A DNA stretch of 64,000 nucleotides from Hygrocybe punicea (GCA_963556145.1 OY744467.1:124001-188000); one strand, 5' to 3'. Counted from the stretch's first letter, positions 52,750-64,000 are shown. The notes: a model not told the origin generated them from the letters alone. Numbers and translations: made by a program.

Positions 52750-54145
52750 TCTTCCATTCCCAGTATCGTGTTTTTCGAATGTGGCGTCGGGGAAGGATCA
52801 TCCCCCCGATCACAGTTTTCTATCTTTGCCTTCTCTTCTGGGACATAGTTCAGGCAATCAGCTGGATTGTCACTATTCAATGGGTTCATCTTGACCACGT
52901 CGTTGCGCATGATAAGACTTGCTTGCCTCAAGGTATGACGCCGACGGCATTTCCTCATGCAGAAACGACAAATTGTCACTCACATTTCGTCATTCCAGCT
53001 ATTATAAGACAACTTAGCGACACTGGTACTACCGTATCTATTGTTGGCATGTCCTGGTGTATTCTACACGACTTTGTCATCGATTCGTCCCCGATTACGT
53101 GGCGGGCTGGAGTTTTTTGTTTAGGGGTCTTATCCGTCTGCCAGATGTTGGACTTTCTGATCCCAAATCTAATTTTTCATGGTGCTCGCAATTATTATGG
53201 TGTGGCTGGGTATGTAACCCTGCCTCTCCTTGCATCGCTATGCTAACAGCTGTTGTAAAAGCTATTGGGTACGATCTTGTTTCTTTCATGGCCAATCGCA
53301 TATTTTAAGGATTTACATGATAGTGTTGGATATCGGATCAACATTTTATCACAAAATTTATCACCGGATATCTATGGTTCTGGGTGGCTTGCCTCTTTTT
53401 ATTCTTGACAGCCATTGCCTATCTCTATTCTGTGCTGTACGGTGTACGTCTACCAGCAGGCTTCTTATGGATCGGGTTCCCGATGCAAGGGGACAAGCTT
53501 CTCCGGCTTGGACTTTTCTCCTCCGACCCGAGCCATCATCACCTCCCAAAGTGGAGCTTTTCATTGTTGTATGCCACAATTCCCGGACGCATCCTCACTC
53601 TGATGCTTCCAATTCCTATTCAATATTTCGACCATTACACGAACGCCAACACGAAAGCCCACACGAAAGCCAACACGAAAGCCAACACGAACGCCAACAT
53701 GCATGAAGATATTGATGGCGTGGCCCCCGACATAGAGATGACTGCTTTCTCCAATGGTGCGACCCCCAATACGATAGCCGATCCGGCCCATTCTGACACG
53801 AACAATCATGACCGTGATGATCACCGTGCTTTTAGGCTGCTGCTGTAGGTCTTTGTATGTGTCAAGTGAACCATGGTAATCTCATTCTTTGCTCGTTCTA
53901 GATTCCCAATTTGTAAGCTGCCTCAGATGTTGTGTCCTTTTACAGTTCTGACACAGCAGGAAACAGCGTACTTTGTGCTAATAACTCCCCTTTCGATCGT
54001 GAGAGTCATCACATTTTGTCGGCCTGACATCCACATTGCACCCGGCTGGACTGTCTTCGTCGCCTCTTTCTTTGCACTCGAGGGCCTCGTTGATGTGCTC
54101 TTGTTCATTGGAGCCGGGCCTGCATTTGGGATTGATTTCTCTTGA
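52750..54145 (+). pseudogene. seven-transmembrane receptor-like protein, copy 2, damaged
   Basis: It aligns segment by segment with copy 1: IPPITVFYLCLLFWDIVQAI, donor CAAG|GTATGA (GT here), IIRQLSDTGTTVSIVGMSWC, FCLGVLSVCQMLDFLIPNLI, RNYYGVAG, an intron, AIGYDLVSFMANRIF. Three stops then occur where copy 1 has IIIYGVSQCWITT. The frame resumes with TGYLWFWVACLFLFLTAIAY, YGVRLPAGFLWIGFP, PKWSFSLLYATIPGRILTLM and the C-terminal VTFFCRP-less equivalent FVASFFALEGLVDVLLFIGA. A 12-bp tandem repeat encodes NTKA units (53640-53700) in the cytoplasmic part. The stops near 53306-53325 make it a likely pseudogene unless an extra intron removes them. Confidence 0.55.
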
Positions 54146-54149
54146 TTAG

Positions 54150-55330
54150 GTTGTTCACTCTGGCTGAATCATTGGGTGGGATGGAGAGTTTGGCGGAGCA
54201 TCCGGCGATGATGACGTATGGTAGGAAGAGTGGGCGGCCTCGGGGATTGATCATAATCTGGTGAAATGTTCAGTCGGGATCGGGGATGTCGAGAATTGTG
54301 AGATTGCAGTTGGGGCATCTTGACTGAGTCACTGAGGACATTAGACATTCGTTGCTTTCTTGCTGCTCTGTACCTCTTGGTGATTGTAAATGCTTATAGT
54401 TGAGTTCACATTATGGCAATTATCGGATGATCCTGAGAACTAAAAGCCTAGTGAAGTAGAGGCCCGCGAGAATCGGATGAGTGCGAGCGCAGCCGCAGAA
54501 AACATGGGGTTTTTGAGGCGCAGACGATGTGGAGGGCAACTCCGCTGTATGAAGGGTTTTCCCAGTTCGGAAAACCTTTCATACAACCTATTTTCTGCTG
54601 AAGACGCTGGCAGGGTCAGGGTCACCTCACAGTCACAACTTCAAGTCGCGTCCCTCTGTCCAACTCTAGCATCATCATGGAAAGATGCATGCCAACACCG
54701 CCCTTTGCGGCGAACGCCCACCCTGCTACACCTCAGCACGGGCTCAACATCGCTGCTGACGCGAAACTACAGTCAACACCTTCAAATCGTGGTTCAGCAA
54801 CCACATCGGAACATCTTAGGTTATTGGGTATTCCAGGTTGAGAGACTAATCCGTTCATTACAGCGTGCTCTTCGGTGATTGTTGTGATCCTATCATTGTC
54901 GACGCTGTAGAAATGCAGCGCTTGCTGGAAGATAGCGTTTACCTACCGGTTTGATAAAGTATATACTCTTTTCGTCGCTGGGAACATACGTTCCATTCCG
55001 TTCTGTCACTGCGTCGGGAAAAAAAAGTCATTTCTATTTCCCTGGTGTTGTTGCCAAAACAAAAGCGCACGTTATTATGCAAAACACAGGCCGGCAGGAA
55101 GAGAATCATGTTCCAACGCTTTGACAGCATTGTTGAGCAATCTATAGTGTTTGTCTATCTCGATGTCGTAGTTTTCAAGGTGGTCGAGCGCGTCAATGGC
55201 CAGGGGTGGCATACCAACTTAAGCACGGGCCAGAGTGATGGTATCCAATTCCCAGGTTGCACCCGCGAGCTCGCTGGCAACGGTCTACTTAAGCGTGTCT
55301 TGCTTAGAAGGAGGCGTGTGTGGGAAGTGG
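54150..55330. other. intergenic, no convincing gene
   Basis: A plus frame at 54477-54878 lacks recognisable domains. A perfect 16-bp inverted repeat (GTATGAAGGGTTTTCC and its complement, 54547-54584) with a 6-base loop lies within it. Nothing else is supported. Confidence 0.3.
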
Positions 55331-56661
55331 TCACTGGATGACTGCTTGCTCCCTAAAGGGACGTTGAGGAGTTGAATGGGACATTGGCCATCGTATCATC
55401 GGTTCGTATGTCAAAGAAGACACATAGACGAGGTCCTTGTGTTGCTTGATAAAAGAGGATGTTGGATTTTGTTGAAGTGTGGTCGACTCCCCTGGCGCAG
55501 CCTGGACCATCCAATCCAGCCTTGAACTCGGCAGACGCAGCTTCCTCCCAAACGGATCGCGAGGCTCTCTCAATTTTGCCCGCGCTGTCGCTGCAAGAAC
55601 AATCAAGAAACTGCATCCGGTAGCGAGGAGAATCGAGAGACGTATTTGTACGACGGGCTGAGAGACAGAAAGTCGTCGTTGTACTATATGGTTCTTTACC
55701 CCGTCTTCGACGGCGTTGTAAGCCTGAAAGTATCGAACCATCTGCCGTGCAGCTGGCGGTAACACAGGGGGAAACTCTTGAAATTGCAAGCCGACGATCT
55801 ATCCATATTGTGAATGCTGGGATGGTTAGAATGAAGGTTGGAACAGCGAATACTCACGCTAACAAGACTGTTAGCCACATCAAAGGCTATTCCATTCGCT
55901 CTGGACTTGTCCATATACTCGGGATCCGAGCTACTGAACATGCATTCAGCGACTTCCACATCAGCCTGGAAAACGTGTCTGGATAAAGGTACCGGAGCTA
56001 TCCAACGATATATTGTGGGTAAGGAAGCTAGCAAAGGTTATGTTTACAAAAGACCAGTTGGCCTCGAGTACAAACGACCCTTCAGGAGGATTTGCAAGGA
56101 CGTATAACACAAGGAGATCGTCATACAATTGGGGATCGACGTTGGCGTTGGCGATAAAGGATGCTCCTTGCCCTGTTTCATTCGCGGAAGCCATGGAGAT
56201 AACATGGTGCTTGGAGCAGGTACTAGGACCTGGTAGGAGGTGTTGAATAAATCGAACGGGTTGGACGGGAGTAGAACTAGATCAGCTGTCGGGAAAGAGT
56301 GGTAGTCACACTGGCCATGACATGAATTATTCCATTCGTTGGAAACGTACACCCAACCGGAAAGGTCATCGGGTATGAAGTCGAATAGCTCGTCGAGCGG
56401 CGCATCGGCCTTTTCCAACGATTTTGCACGCGAAGTCAGATTGACGATGGCATCTGGTATAAGATCAACCCATTCAGGGTCTGCCAGTCGACGACGTACT
56501 ATCTTCTGGCAGGTGACGATGTTGCTGACAACGGTAGCGTTTGCGATGGTAGTGCCTGCGCTACTGGATAAGAGCGCCAATACACATACCAGAGAAGCAA
56601 TGATGAAAGGAAGCTTCTTTCTAAAGTAATCCCGGAAAAGAATACTACAAAGTGCAAGCAC
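55331..56661 (-). pseudogene. hypothetical membrane protein with extracytoplasmic domain
   Basis: Minus strand from about 56661: a hydrophobic segment LPFIIASLVCVLALLSSSAG, then a luminal/extracellular-type region with N-glycosylation sites and cysteines (IVTCQKIVRRRLADPEWVDL, WVYVSNEWNNSCHGQCDYHS, FPTADLVLLPSNPFDLFNTS). One frame change near 56210 leads to ASANETGQGASFIANANVDP and FVLEANWSFVNITFASFLTH. After an intron come ADVEVAECMFSSSDPEYMDK and KSRANGIAFDVANSLVS. Two further exons contain LSILLATGCSFLIVLAATAR, a second membrane helix. This layout recalls a large agaricomycete family of uncharacterised membrane proteins. The frame break suggests decay, or a missed small intron. Confidence 0.45.
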
Positions 56662-56815
56662 CTCTGGTATGCTCGTGGCAGGAGAAACTGTCCAAAGGTT
56701 GGTACCTCTGCTGTTGAGGCTGTCTGGGACTAATCGTCGGTTGAGGTTAGATAGGTAGATTCGACGAAAACCAATCGCGATTACAGTGATGGAGATGTGA
56801 AACTATGCACCAAAG

Positions 56816-57363
56816 ATGGCTCTGGCCAGTGGAAAGCGAGGTAGGCCAATCGATGAAGTAGTCCCCGCGAAGAAAGTTGCCTTGGACCATATCTCACCTC
56901 CCCCAAGTCGCAAAAGCCCATTTGAGGTACTGCGGCCGCTTAGTCCGACAATTGGCTCCGAACCTCCTTCCCTCTTCATCCAGAGAGATGGTCCTTAGCA
57001 ATTTCGAAGGAGGCGACTACTTCATCGACTGCCCAGTCTCACTCTCGACTGGCAGGTCCATCTTTGGTGCCTGGATAATCGTTAACAGCACAGTCGTCGC
57101 CATCCTAGCTCGGGAAATCTACCAATCCAGGCTTTAAGAGTCGGTTCGTTGCCAACGCCGGGGAATTGAGCTTCTGGACGATTTCCCCCATCGTCACCTC
57201 GTTTGACATATTCCATGTACGAGGTATTATACCCCAGATCTTCTCTGAAAGAGATTTCTCCTTCACTGCCATTGCGAATCGTGCAGTCGTTAACAATGTC
57301 GTGACTCGACCACGTCCAAGCCCTCGCGGATCAATGTTTCCGCGGCAGCTGAACGAAGTTTGA
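56816..57363 (+). pseudogene. unrecognised gene in shifting frames
   Basis: It starts MALASGKRGRPIDEVVPAKK (an AT-hook-like GKRGRP). It continues in another frame as DYFIDCPVSLSTGRSIFGAW and IIVNSTVVAILAREIYQSR, and then FKSRFVANAGELSFWTISPI with IPQIFSERDFSFTAIANRAV to a stop at 57363. The order suggests one gene with frameshifts. No family was recognised. It overlaps the 3' flank of the P450 pseudogene on the other strand. Confidence 0.3.
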
Positions 57364-57405
57364 ACGAGTTCTTGAAGAAGGGTGCTACGCTGGATCCACG
57401 ACATT

Positions 57406-59318
57406 TTAGTCTCGAGCCGTGATGAACGGACTGAAAAAAAGAACTGACTTGATGGGTCTCTGAGAGTACTGGGCGTCGATATTGTCGGCTCTGAGTAGTT
57501 GGCCATCCTTGCCGATCGGACTGCTTATATCGTAAGTGGCCAACAGCGACGCCGCTGTCATCCACATCATTTCCCGGGCAATATCTGAAGACGCGTGTCA
57601 ACCTATTCGAAAACATAAATTGACTGGTATGAGAAGGTCACCTTTTCCCGGACATATCCTTCGTCCAAACCAGAAAGCAGCCTCTGTATCCATCCCAGCA
57701 TTGAACTCGCCATCCTTCGTGAGCCACCGTTCGGGAATAAAGTTGTCGGTGTCCTTGCCATAGGCGTTCTCGTCTCGCAGAAGAGCCCAAATATTTCCAA
57801 AGACCATGGTACCCTTCTTGATGAGGTGGTCTTCATAGTAGTCATCCTTCCTGGCACAATGGGGTACCTCAAGAGGAGTCACAGGATTCCAGCGGAGGGA
57901 TTCGTTCACGATGGCATCTATGCAGGGCATGGCGCCAAAGTCCGAAAAGTCTGGCAATCGTCCTTCAAGCCTCGCATCAACCACGGCGCGCCCTTTTTTC
58001 TGGATCTCGGGATGAAGTGCTAAGGCCAGTATACACGATCAGGTGCCTGCCATGGTCTTATCACACCGTCACCGTCAGTGCGCATCATATGTGGGGGGAG
58101 GGCAATTCTTACCGTGTCTGATGCACCTACAATAACGCTGCTGTCAATAATAGTATATCTAGGGGAAAAGAAATGGCATCGAACGAACCCAAATAAACAT
58201 TGCCCAGAGCAGAGCGCGTCATGTCCACGTCGTGTTCATGGTCGGTGTCTGGATCCAATGATTCGATGATGCCAGAAGCGAGAGAGGGCCTTGCGGTCCA
58301 TATAAAGGTTATCGGATGGCAAAGTCTATTTCCGCGGGAGACGCACTAGTTGATCTAACACGAACTGCCAAGGCAGCATACGAGCGTCTTGTAAAAGCTT
58401 GCGAGACTTCATGGCATTCCGTTTGAATACCGCTCCGGGGAACCAAGTCGGCACATACTTCAGGATAGGAAAGACGTCAACTGCAAAGAAGGTGAATTTT
58501 TAGGTACACAAGTGTAAGAAATGGATCATGCTGACCCAAATAATTATCACGTTGGTTAGACTCGGCAATGGTCGTAACGAGCTCATTGGTACGCTTGATG
58601 TAGGGGTCATCTGTAGCAGCGGGAGTTATACCGTACGTTGACAAAAGGATAAATTCTCCCGTCATGCTGAGTAGGTTCCTGGTAAGCGTTGATCAGGTGG
58701 TTGTTGACTGCTTGGTGAAAGAGCCTGCGTGTCGCTGAATGGAACCAACAGTTAATGGAGCGAGTGACTCGATTAAGAGACAACGAACTTTTAAAACGGT
58801 CATCGTAAGGCATGAATGGCAGAAGCCAGTTGCCTTGTACACTACAAAAACAATCTTGAAGAAAGGATAACCTGACACAGATAGACATACATCTTGTTGA
58901 GCATGACCACGTGGAGCCTAAGAAACAAAATGAGATCAACGTACCTATCAGAATATTCCAGACCTCATTTCCAGTAATTTTGCTACATCCTTTCGATCGT
59001 GTAGCACCAACATTGAAGCGCCAGGAATACGGAGACTTATTGTGTTCGATCCTGAGGCTGCAAGTCAGTACATGGGGAGGGAGGGGTCAACTCACCATAT
59101 TGCTTGGTCCATTCAAAGAACGTTTTCCTGGGATGCTTGAGTAATGGACGGGTAGATCGAAGGTCTAGTAGATTTCCTATGAGAGGCCAGCCAGGTGGTC
59201 CCTTGTAATAGGCACTTTTCTTCAGAGAAAGGACGATGAAAAGGAGGAAGAGGGCGAAACCCCCTACGATAAATGATTGGAACGTTGGGTGCAAATCGGT
59301 AAAGCCCATTGCAGTCAC
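57406..59318 (-). pseudogene. cytochrome P450, decayed
   Basis: Almost the whole P450 is recognisable. There is an N-terminal membrane anchor (FIVGGFALFLLFIVLSL), the hinge PPGWPLIGNLLDLRSTRP, RIPGASMLVLHDRKDVAKLL, NWLLPFMPYDDRFK and VNNHLINAYQEPTQ. Next come MTGEFILLSTYGITPAATDD, VDVFPILKYVPTWFPGAVFK, ESLDPDTDHEHDVDMTRSAL, the I-helix remnant ASDT and HPEIQKKGRAVVDARLEG. The C-terminal part has ExxR in NESLRWNPVTPLEVPH, FIPERWL, the heme-binding FWFGRRICPGK and finally IAREMMWMTAASLLATYDIS. Frameshifts occur near 58950, 58800, 58720 and 58665, and stops disrupt the I-helix region (about 58050). The catalytic motifs survive but the chain cannot be made. It probably once oxidised a small hydrophobic substrate in the ER membrane. 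Confidence 0.8.
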
Positions 59319-59592
59319 GGTACACGGTTACATGTGTGCAAAAAGTAGTACATGATATATATTGGAGAGCCATGTGTCGGGGATATTCGTAAGAGCCAGT
59401 TCGGCTACCGGGTCACTAGTTAACGTGAGACATTAGATACGGCTACGGCAATGCGGCACATGGCGGAGCTGGAAATATCCTTATCATACCATGGACAGCA
59501 AAGCGCACTTCCAAGCTAGCCATAGACGACGAGTTCATACTGTGCTCATCACGCTTGCGGCTCTCCTTCATTATTTCTCAGAAGTCTTCTCA

Positions 59593-60750
59593 ATGTCAAA
59601 AGCTAAGGGCAAAGATAAAGAGCAGAAGGATCCAACTCGAGCCCAGTGGAATGAAGCAGAATCTATAGCCCTTCTTGATTATTTGATCGAACACAAGGCA
59701 GAAGCGGGCGATGGAATGAATTTCAAGCTCACCACATTCCAGGCTGCTGTTCCCAGTGTTGGATTACACTATGTCAAAGGTCCTAAGAAGACGGCCAAGA
59801 TGCTCAAAGGAAGATATGGCGTAGTACGTTGTCTTGAACATTATTGGGGAAAAATATACAATTGACTTGATTTATTAGATTAAATCAACCTACAACCTCA
59901 TCTGCACCTGGAAAACATTATCAGGAGTGCACTGGGATGATGTAACCGGTGCAAGCATCACCACAGAAGCTGAGTGTAGGGTTTGGGATGAGTTCATTGC
60001 AGTCAAGGTTAGTGAACCGATAATACATCTTCAATACTACATTTTAACATAATACAGAGTCACCATGCTCTCATACCATTCCGAAACCGTGGCTGGCCCC
60101 TTCTTGAAAGGGTCGAAACACTTATACCGCCCATTGCCAAAGGACTTGAAGTCCACCGGCCAGAATTAGCCCTACCTTTTGGATCTGGTGACGATGAAGT
60201 ACTATCAGCTGACGAGGACGATAACTCACTTATCCAATCCATCAATACGGACATTGGTACTTCGGACAACAACGTGAGGGGGGGCAAGGAAGCAGAGAGC
60301 GTCTTATCCATTCAATCATCCCTATCTGTCTCATCAATTTCAAACAAACGCAAGCATTCACATTCTACTCCTGCAGATGACAGTGATCGCAAATCATTGA
60401 AGTCTATCCACTCCACACGGTCCTCCACTTCCAAATCGAATCTCAAGGCGAAATCATCCAAGGCCCCAAGCACTGAAGCATCAGCGGCTATTGGGAGGCT
60501 TGCCGATGCCATTGAGCTGAGCCTCTCACCGAATATTACCAATCCTGCAGCTCACAACCGGATGGAAGCAGCAAATGCAGTTATGGATGATGAAAATGGA
60601 CTCGACGTGATGCAGAAAGCAAGGTTGATCAAATTATTCGCCAAGGAAGAAGCCTTGGCAGAGATGTATCTTGTTGTCAGACGAGATAAGCTGGTGATGA
60701 CTTCTTTCCTTGCCGATGTTCTAAGCACTCCAGTCCCTTCCACGTCGTGA
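59593..60750 (+). CDS. Myb/SANT-like DNA-binding partner of the Harbinger transposase
   Basis: Exons 59593-59820, 59879-60008 and 60059-60750 (GT-AG, frame kept). The start could also be 59491, which would add a 34-residue leader; MSKAKGKDKEQ fits the family better. The Myb/SANT-like domain spans residues 12-105: WNEAESIALLDYLIEHKAEA, FKLTTFQAAVPSVGLHYVKG, KTAKMLKGRYG, IKSTYNLICTWKTLSGVHWD and AECRVWDEFIAVK. A Ser/Lys-rich linker (SISNKRKHSHST) follows, and a C-terminal helix (LDVMQKARLIKLFAKEEALA). In Harbinger elements this protein brings the transposase to the nucleus and TIRs. The frame is intact. Confidence 0.75.
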
Positions 60751-61019
60751 TTGTAGCTTGTTGTATGCCCCCCCTTTCCTACATGTTTGTATCCCCCCCC
60801 TTTCCCTATATGTTTGTAATTCAATTTCTGTGCCCCTTGGATTTAACAATTGAGAGATCACGAAAGAAATGATATAACAAATCATGTATGTATGACATGA
60901 ACGGCACGACATATTTATTCCTCTTCTGAACTGCTGCCTTCCTCATAGTACTCGTCATCATCCATAACCTCGTCTTCATCAACATCCATTGCATCGTAGT
61001 CAGCCCGCTCCTGAAGAAC

Positions 61020-62324
61020 TCACTGGTAATCGACCCACATTGCTTCCGCGATTCCATCTCGCCACACCTTAGCACCGTCATCGTCATCAAAGTTAATTGC
61101 TATCTCGTTGTTGTAGTTGAACGCTTCGTCGTCATCTCCACCGTCCTCCATTTCATCTTCATCTCCGCCCTCATTTGGAATAGATTGTTGCACGGAATGA
61201 ATTCGGATGAAGTTGTGCAATGCGCACAATGCGGCAGGGATCCGAGCCTGAATTTTGAGACTGTAACGTGGTGCCATTAAGAGTATGCGAAATCATTTCT
61301 TGAGAACTCCGAAGATGCGTTCAATTACGTTTCTTGCTGATGCGTGACGCAAATTGAATAGTTCTTCTTTATTCCTAGGCCTAGAGACATTGGGTTAATA
61401 TAGATAGCAAGTGAAATGACTTGCTAACAGACCGTAGACCAGCGTGACCCCATTCCTTTAGGTGGTATCGAATGCCGTGGTATGGTGTCAACAAATACTT
61501 GCATAAAGGGTAACCGGCATCGGCAAGAAAATATTTCCCTGGTGGAGGAAGAAACCCATGCCGGTGTGCATCCTCATAGACCCGGGCGTCACTTGCCGAC
61601 CCTTCCCAACCCGTGAGAGAGAATGAGAACAGCATGGAGAAGGTGCATGCGAAGAGGCAGTTTTGAGAGACACTTCCTTTCCGATTCCTGTAATATGAAT
61701 GAGTCGATGACGGCGGGGAACAATGTATATGGCTTCCATCGATAGCGCCAACTGCGTCCTTAAAAAAAGGGAAAAACTTCGAGTTGTCACGGATTTCAGG
61801 GGGGCATGGGTCTTCGGCTGTTGGAAGCTTGACGTATTTGGTATAGAACGGAGGGGAAGAAAGGAATCTTAACAGACGCCGAAAGTGCCTAAAATAAGTT
61901 ATGATCAGTTCATTCTACTTGATGGTCAGGCTGAAATTGATGGTACTTACCTTGAAATTGTATCGTTGGATCGTTGAAACCGCTCTGCAAGATGACGGAT
62001 GGTCAAACCTGTGACAGAAGCGTGTAAAAATATGGCGAGTTGCTCTTCAAGGGTAACCCAACGAGAATCTCCCAATCCAAGAAATCGCATGGTTGAAATG
62101 ATCTCAAGAAAAACTTCCTTTTGAACCCCAAGAGAATGATGGATCCGATCTGGATGTCCCAACAGAAGCTCGTCTACCCAGCCCTGACCAGAGAGGATTG
62201 ACGTGTGGAGAGGCCGTGGCGGAGCCCTGCGGTGGGGAAGGATGTAGTCGAAGAGAACGGTAATGAGAACCAGCGCATAGCGCATTAGACGGGAACGCTG
62301 ATTGGCAAGCGTAACCACTGGCAT
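61020..62324 (-). pseudogene. PIF/Harbinger transposase (DDE_Tnp_4), one nonsense mutation
   Basis: Exons 62324-61951, 61888-61433 and 61380-61020 join in frame. An N-terminal helix-turn-helix-like part (LEEQLAIFLHASVTGLTIRH, LAERFQRSNDTIS) precedes the catalytic core. The first Asp is in KDAVGAIDGSHIH, the second in GWEGSASDARVYEDA with FLADAGYPL nearby, and Glu in ARNVIERIFGVLKK. Directly after LKK a TGA (61293-61295) stands where Arg is usual (LKKRFRIL); the rest reads MAPRYSLKIQARIPAALCAL to the acidic tail and stop at 61020. All three acidic residues precede the stop, but the conserved C-terminal helices are lost, so it is probably inactive. Confidence 0.8.
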
Positions 62325-62464
62325 GTCTGCAGCAGGCAGCAGAATCGGACTTGGGGCTGTAGATTACTAGATAACCCAATTCTAACTCCGAAGCCGTATC
62401 TAGCGAATGTAACGTATCTAACATGAGATATTATCTAATAACCTGGTAGCCGAACTGGCTCTAA

Positions 62465-64000
62465 GTTAAGCTAGTTATTACGGTTTGTCCAGATGCAGAT
62501 GATTTTGTCGCACAGCAGGCACTGCCGGTAACTACTCTTTGCTATCAACGTGGAACACCACTGAAGTTAATCTTTCATGAGATCTACGAGCTAATTGTCA
62601 GGTTTTCCTTGCCACGGATGACACCAATTCAACTTCGACTCTTGATGAGTTTTGCCGGCACAGTCGGGTTTTCTGCCTCCATTACAGTCGGTTGCATAAA
62701 GATTGAGAAACACAATCCGCAAAAGCTTGTTTGTCTAAGTTTGCAATAGGGTCTGGTGTTACGATTCCAACTCCGCTTCCAACCCCGATGCCCATTCCGA
62801 TACCCACCATGACGATTCTGCACTGCACACCTTCCTTTTTCATTTCATTTTGTCCTTTGTCTTCCTTTCAACGTCATTGTTTCTTCATTCGGACATCCTT
62901 GTATTTTCTTATTCTTGTTCTCTTTTTGTCCCTCCTTCTAGAACAATCCAGACCGACCATGGACATATCCCACGACAAACCGATCACAATGGCTGTACTC
63001 CCGACATAGCTCATTACCGTAATTGTCATTGGCAGCATTGCCATCACCTTCCTGATCGGTTTCTACCTTGTTATGATCTATCTTTGGCATTGGCACCGAA
63101 ACCCTTCTGCCATTGATACTTCTGACTTCCACCTCAACAATATCTCGACACGTAATTGACAATTGCCATTCCCGGATATTTGGTTTCCATATTCGTACCC
63201 TGTGCCCACCATTATCCTCCCTGACGATCCGACGACATTCCTCACCTGCATGCGAACTCTGAACAATCCCCGATCATGGGACATTTCACTGGTCTCTCTA
63301 ATCCGACCATTGCCGAAGCACATTCTTTTGGACTTCGACCACAGACCATACGACTTCCCAAACAGTGAACCAACCCCTATCGCATATTGTTCGCACGACA
63401 CCGCTTCAATGCAGTACCCGACGACTTGTTCCCACAGCTTGTCACTCATGCCATGACTCGAAACCTGGACCCACATTCATTTATCTTTTTCCATCTTTCA
63501 TCTTGATACCTCCCACACTCGTTTACAATGATACCCTTTCTTGGACGAATACCGACATCAAGTGGACCTTCTTGTTCCACAAACAGGACAAGACACCGCT
63601 CCTCGATATGTCATCAACAGACATCGTCATCCGGTACAGCTTATGCTGTTCACATGTCTGACCTCGACTAGCCCACCGTCCTAGTTGGTTTTCCTTCCAC
63701 ACATTCCTTTGTTTTCTTTCTTGCAAACCTTGCCACTACATCCACACCACCTCAAGACATTCTCATCACCAATCCCACACTGGATGATACCCATCTTCGA
63801 CCCGACCGTGCAATGCACTTGCCAGATTGCACACTTGCTTGTTACAGCAAGTGTAGACCCCGAATAGGCAATTCTGCACATCACATGATCCGATGACAAA
63901 TCATCCGAGTCATCTGGACCTCACCTCTCCCTCAATGACACCCGGGCCTCCAGTTGGATCGCGAGAACATCGACATGAGGACGCCTCATGTGCGCCTCAT
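62465..64000. other. C/T-rich flank with a possible single-pass membrane protein fragment
   Basis: Around 62958-63160 the plus strand reads MDISHDKPITMAVLPT, a TAG stop, then a membrane helix (LITVIVIGSIAITFLIGFYL) followed by WHWHRNPSAIDTSDFHL. An open frame at 63163-63456 (PDIWFPYSYPVPTIILPDDP) may be its continuation. No family was recognised and frames shift, so this is at best a remnant. No other feature was found to the window end. Confidence 0.3.

Larger units (their letters stand above)
59393..62461. mobile_element. PIF/Harbinger transposon, complete two-gene structure
   Basis: The TIRs begin GAGCCAGTTCGGCTACCGGG on the left and GAGCCAGTTCGGCTACCAGG (reverse-complemented) on the right, with further subterminal similarity (AGATACG). 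The 3-bp duplication TAA (59390-59392 and 62462-62464) is the Harbinger target. Inside, a Myb/SANT-like gene (+) and a DDE_Tnp_4 transposase gene (-) converge, the standard PIF/Harbinger pair. Inactivated only by one nonsense codon in the transposase. Confidence 0.9.

Overview
This is a repeat-rich nuclear segment from a filamentous basidiomycete, most likely an agaricomycete. The reasons are short GT-AG introns of about 45-80 bp, alpha/beta fatty-acid-synthase pieces lying in one unit, and transposon families known from mushroom-forming fungi: Plavaka, KDZ with its CxC1 region, PIF/Harbinger and hAT. No prokaryotic signals, tRNA, rRNA or CRISPR array were recognised. Most genes are broken, so the window is mainly a record of nested transposition and decay. 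Domain names come from remembered family motifs; no database search was possible.

Layout. 1-7 kb: an edge-truncated minus-strand hypothetical gene with a repeated upstream motif, a Lunapark C-terminal fragment, a short minisatellite, a 146-bp tandem satellite and an unrecognised broken gene. 7.4-12.9 kb: a decayed gene with the HxD...H layout of a TET/JBP-like 2OG-Fe(II) dioxygenase, a minus-strand zinc-finger gene interrupted by a 60-bp palindromic hAT miniature element, and two hypothetical genes. 13.8-23.9 kb: a decayed Plavaka transposase, a convergent coiled-coil gene, a probable solo LTR, a DUF6698-like gene and a broken fragment.

23.9-47.9 kb is a 24-kb mosaic. Two related TIR elements in opposite orientation (A 23867-27753, B 28079-35088) and a third (C 35214-47939) share the terminus CATCAG. 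A carries a Tc1/mariner-type foldback element (812 bp) and a small hAT-like element. B carries a 4.9-kb hAT-type element that has captured pieces of three host genes: an SKT5/Chs4-like SEL1 gene, fatty-acid synthase and the autophagy lipase ATG15. C carries an apparently intact 8.2-kb KDZ transposon with about 550-bp TIRs and three co-oriented genes, plus a 2.7-kb polypyrimidine tract holding 29 copies of a 24-bp unit.

48-64 kb: a hypothetical gene, a patatin-like phospholipase pseudogene, two tandem 7-TM receptor-like genes, a membrane-protein gene, a cytochrome P450 pseudogene and a complete two-gene PIF/Harbinger element (59393-62461, TAA target duplication).

Main biological theme. At about a dozen places in unrelated mobile-element genes, reading frames are broken by TGA where the family context implies arginine CGA. 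That is the change expected from C-to-T transition at CpG. The same window holds a TET/JBP-like oxygenase remnant, an enzyme class that oxidises 5-methylcytosine and is reported to expand together with KDZ elements in basidiomycetes. The KDZ element, with near-identical TIRs and an open transposase frame, shows no such scars and appears to be the youngest insertion.
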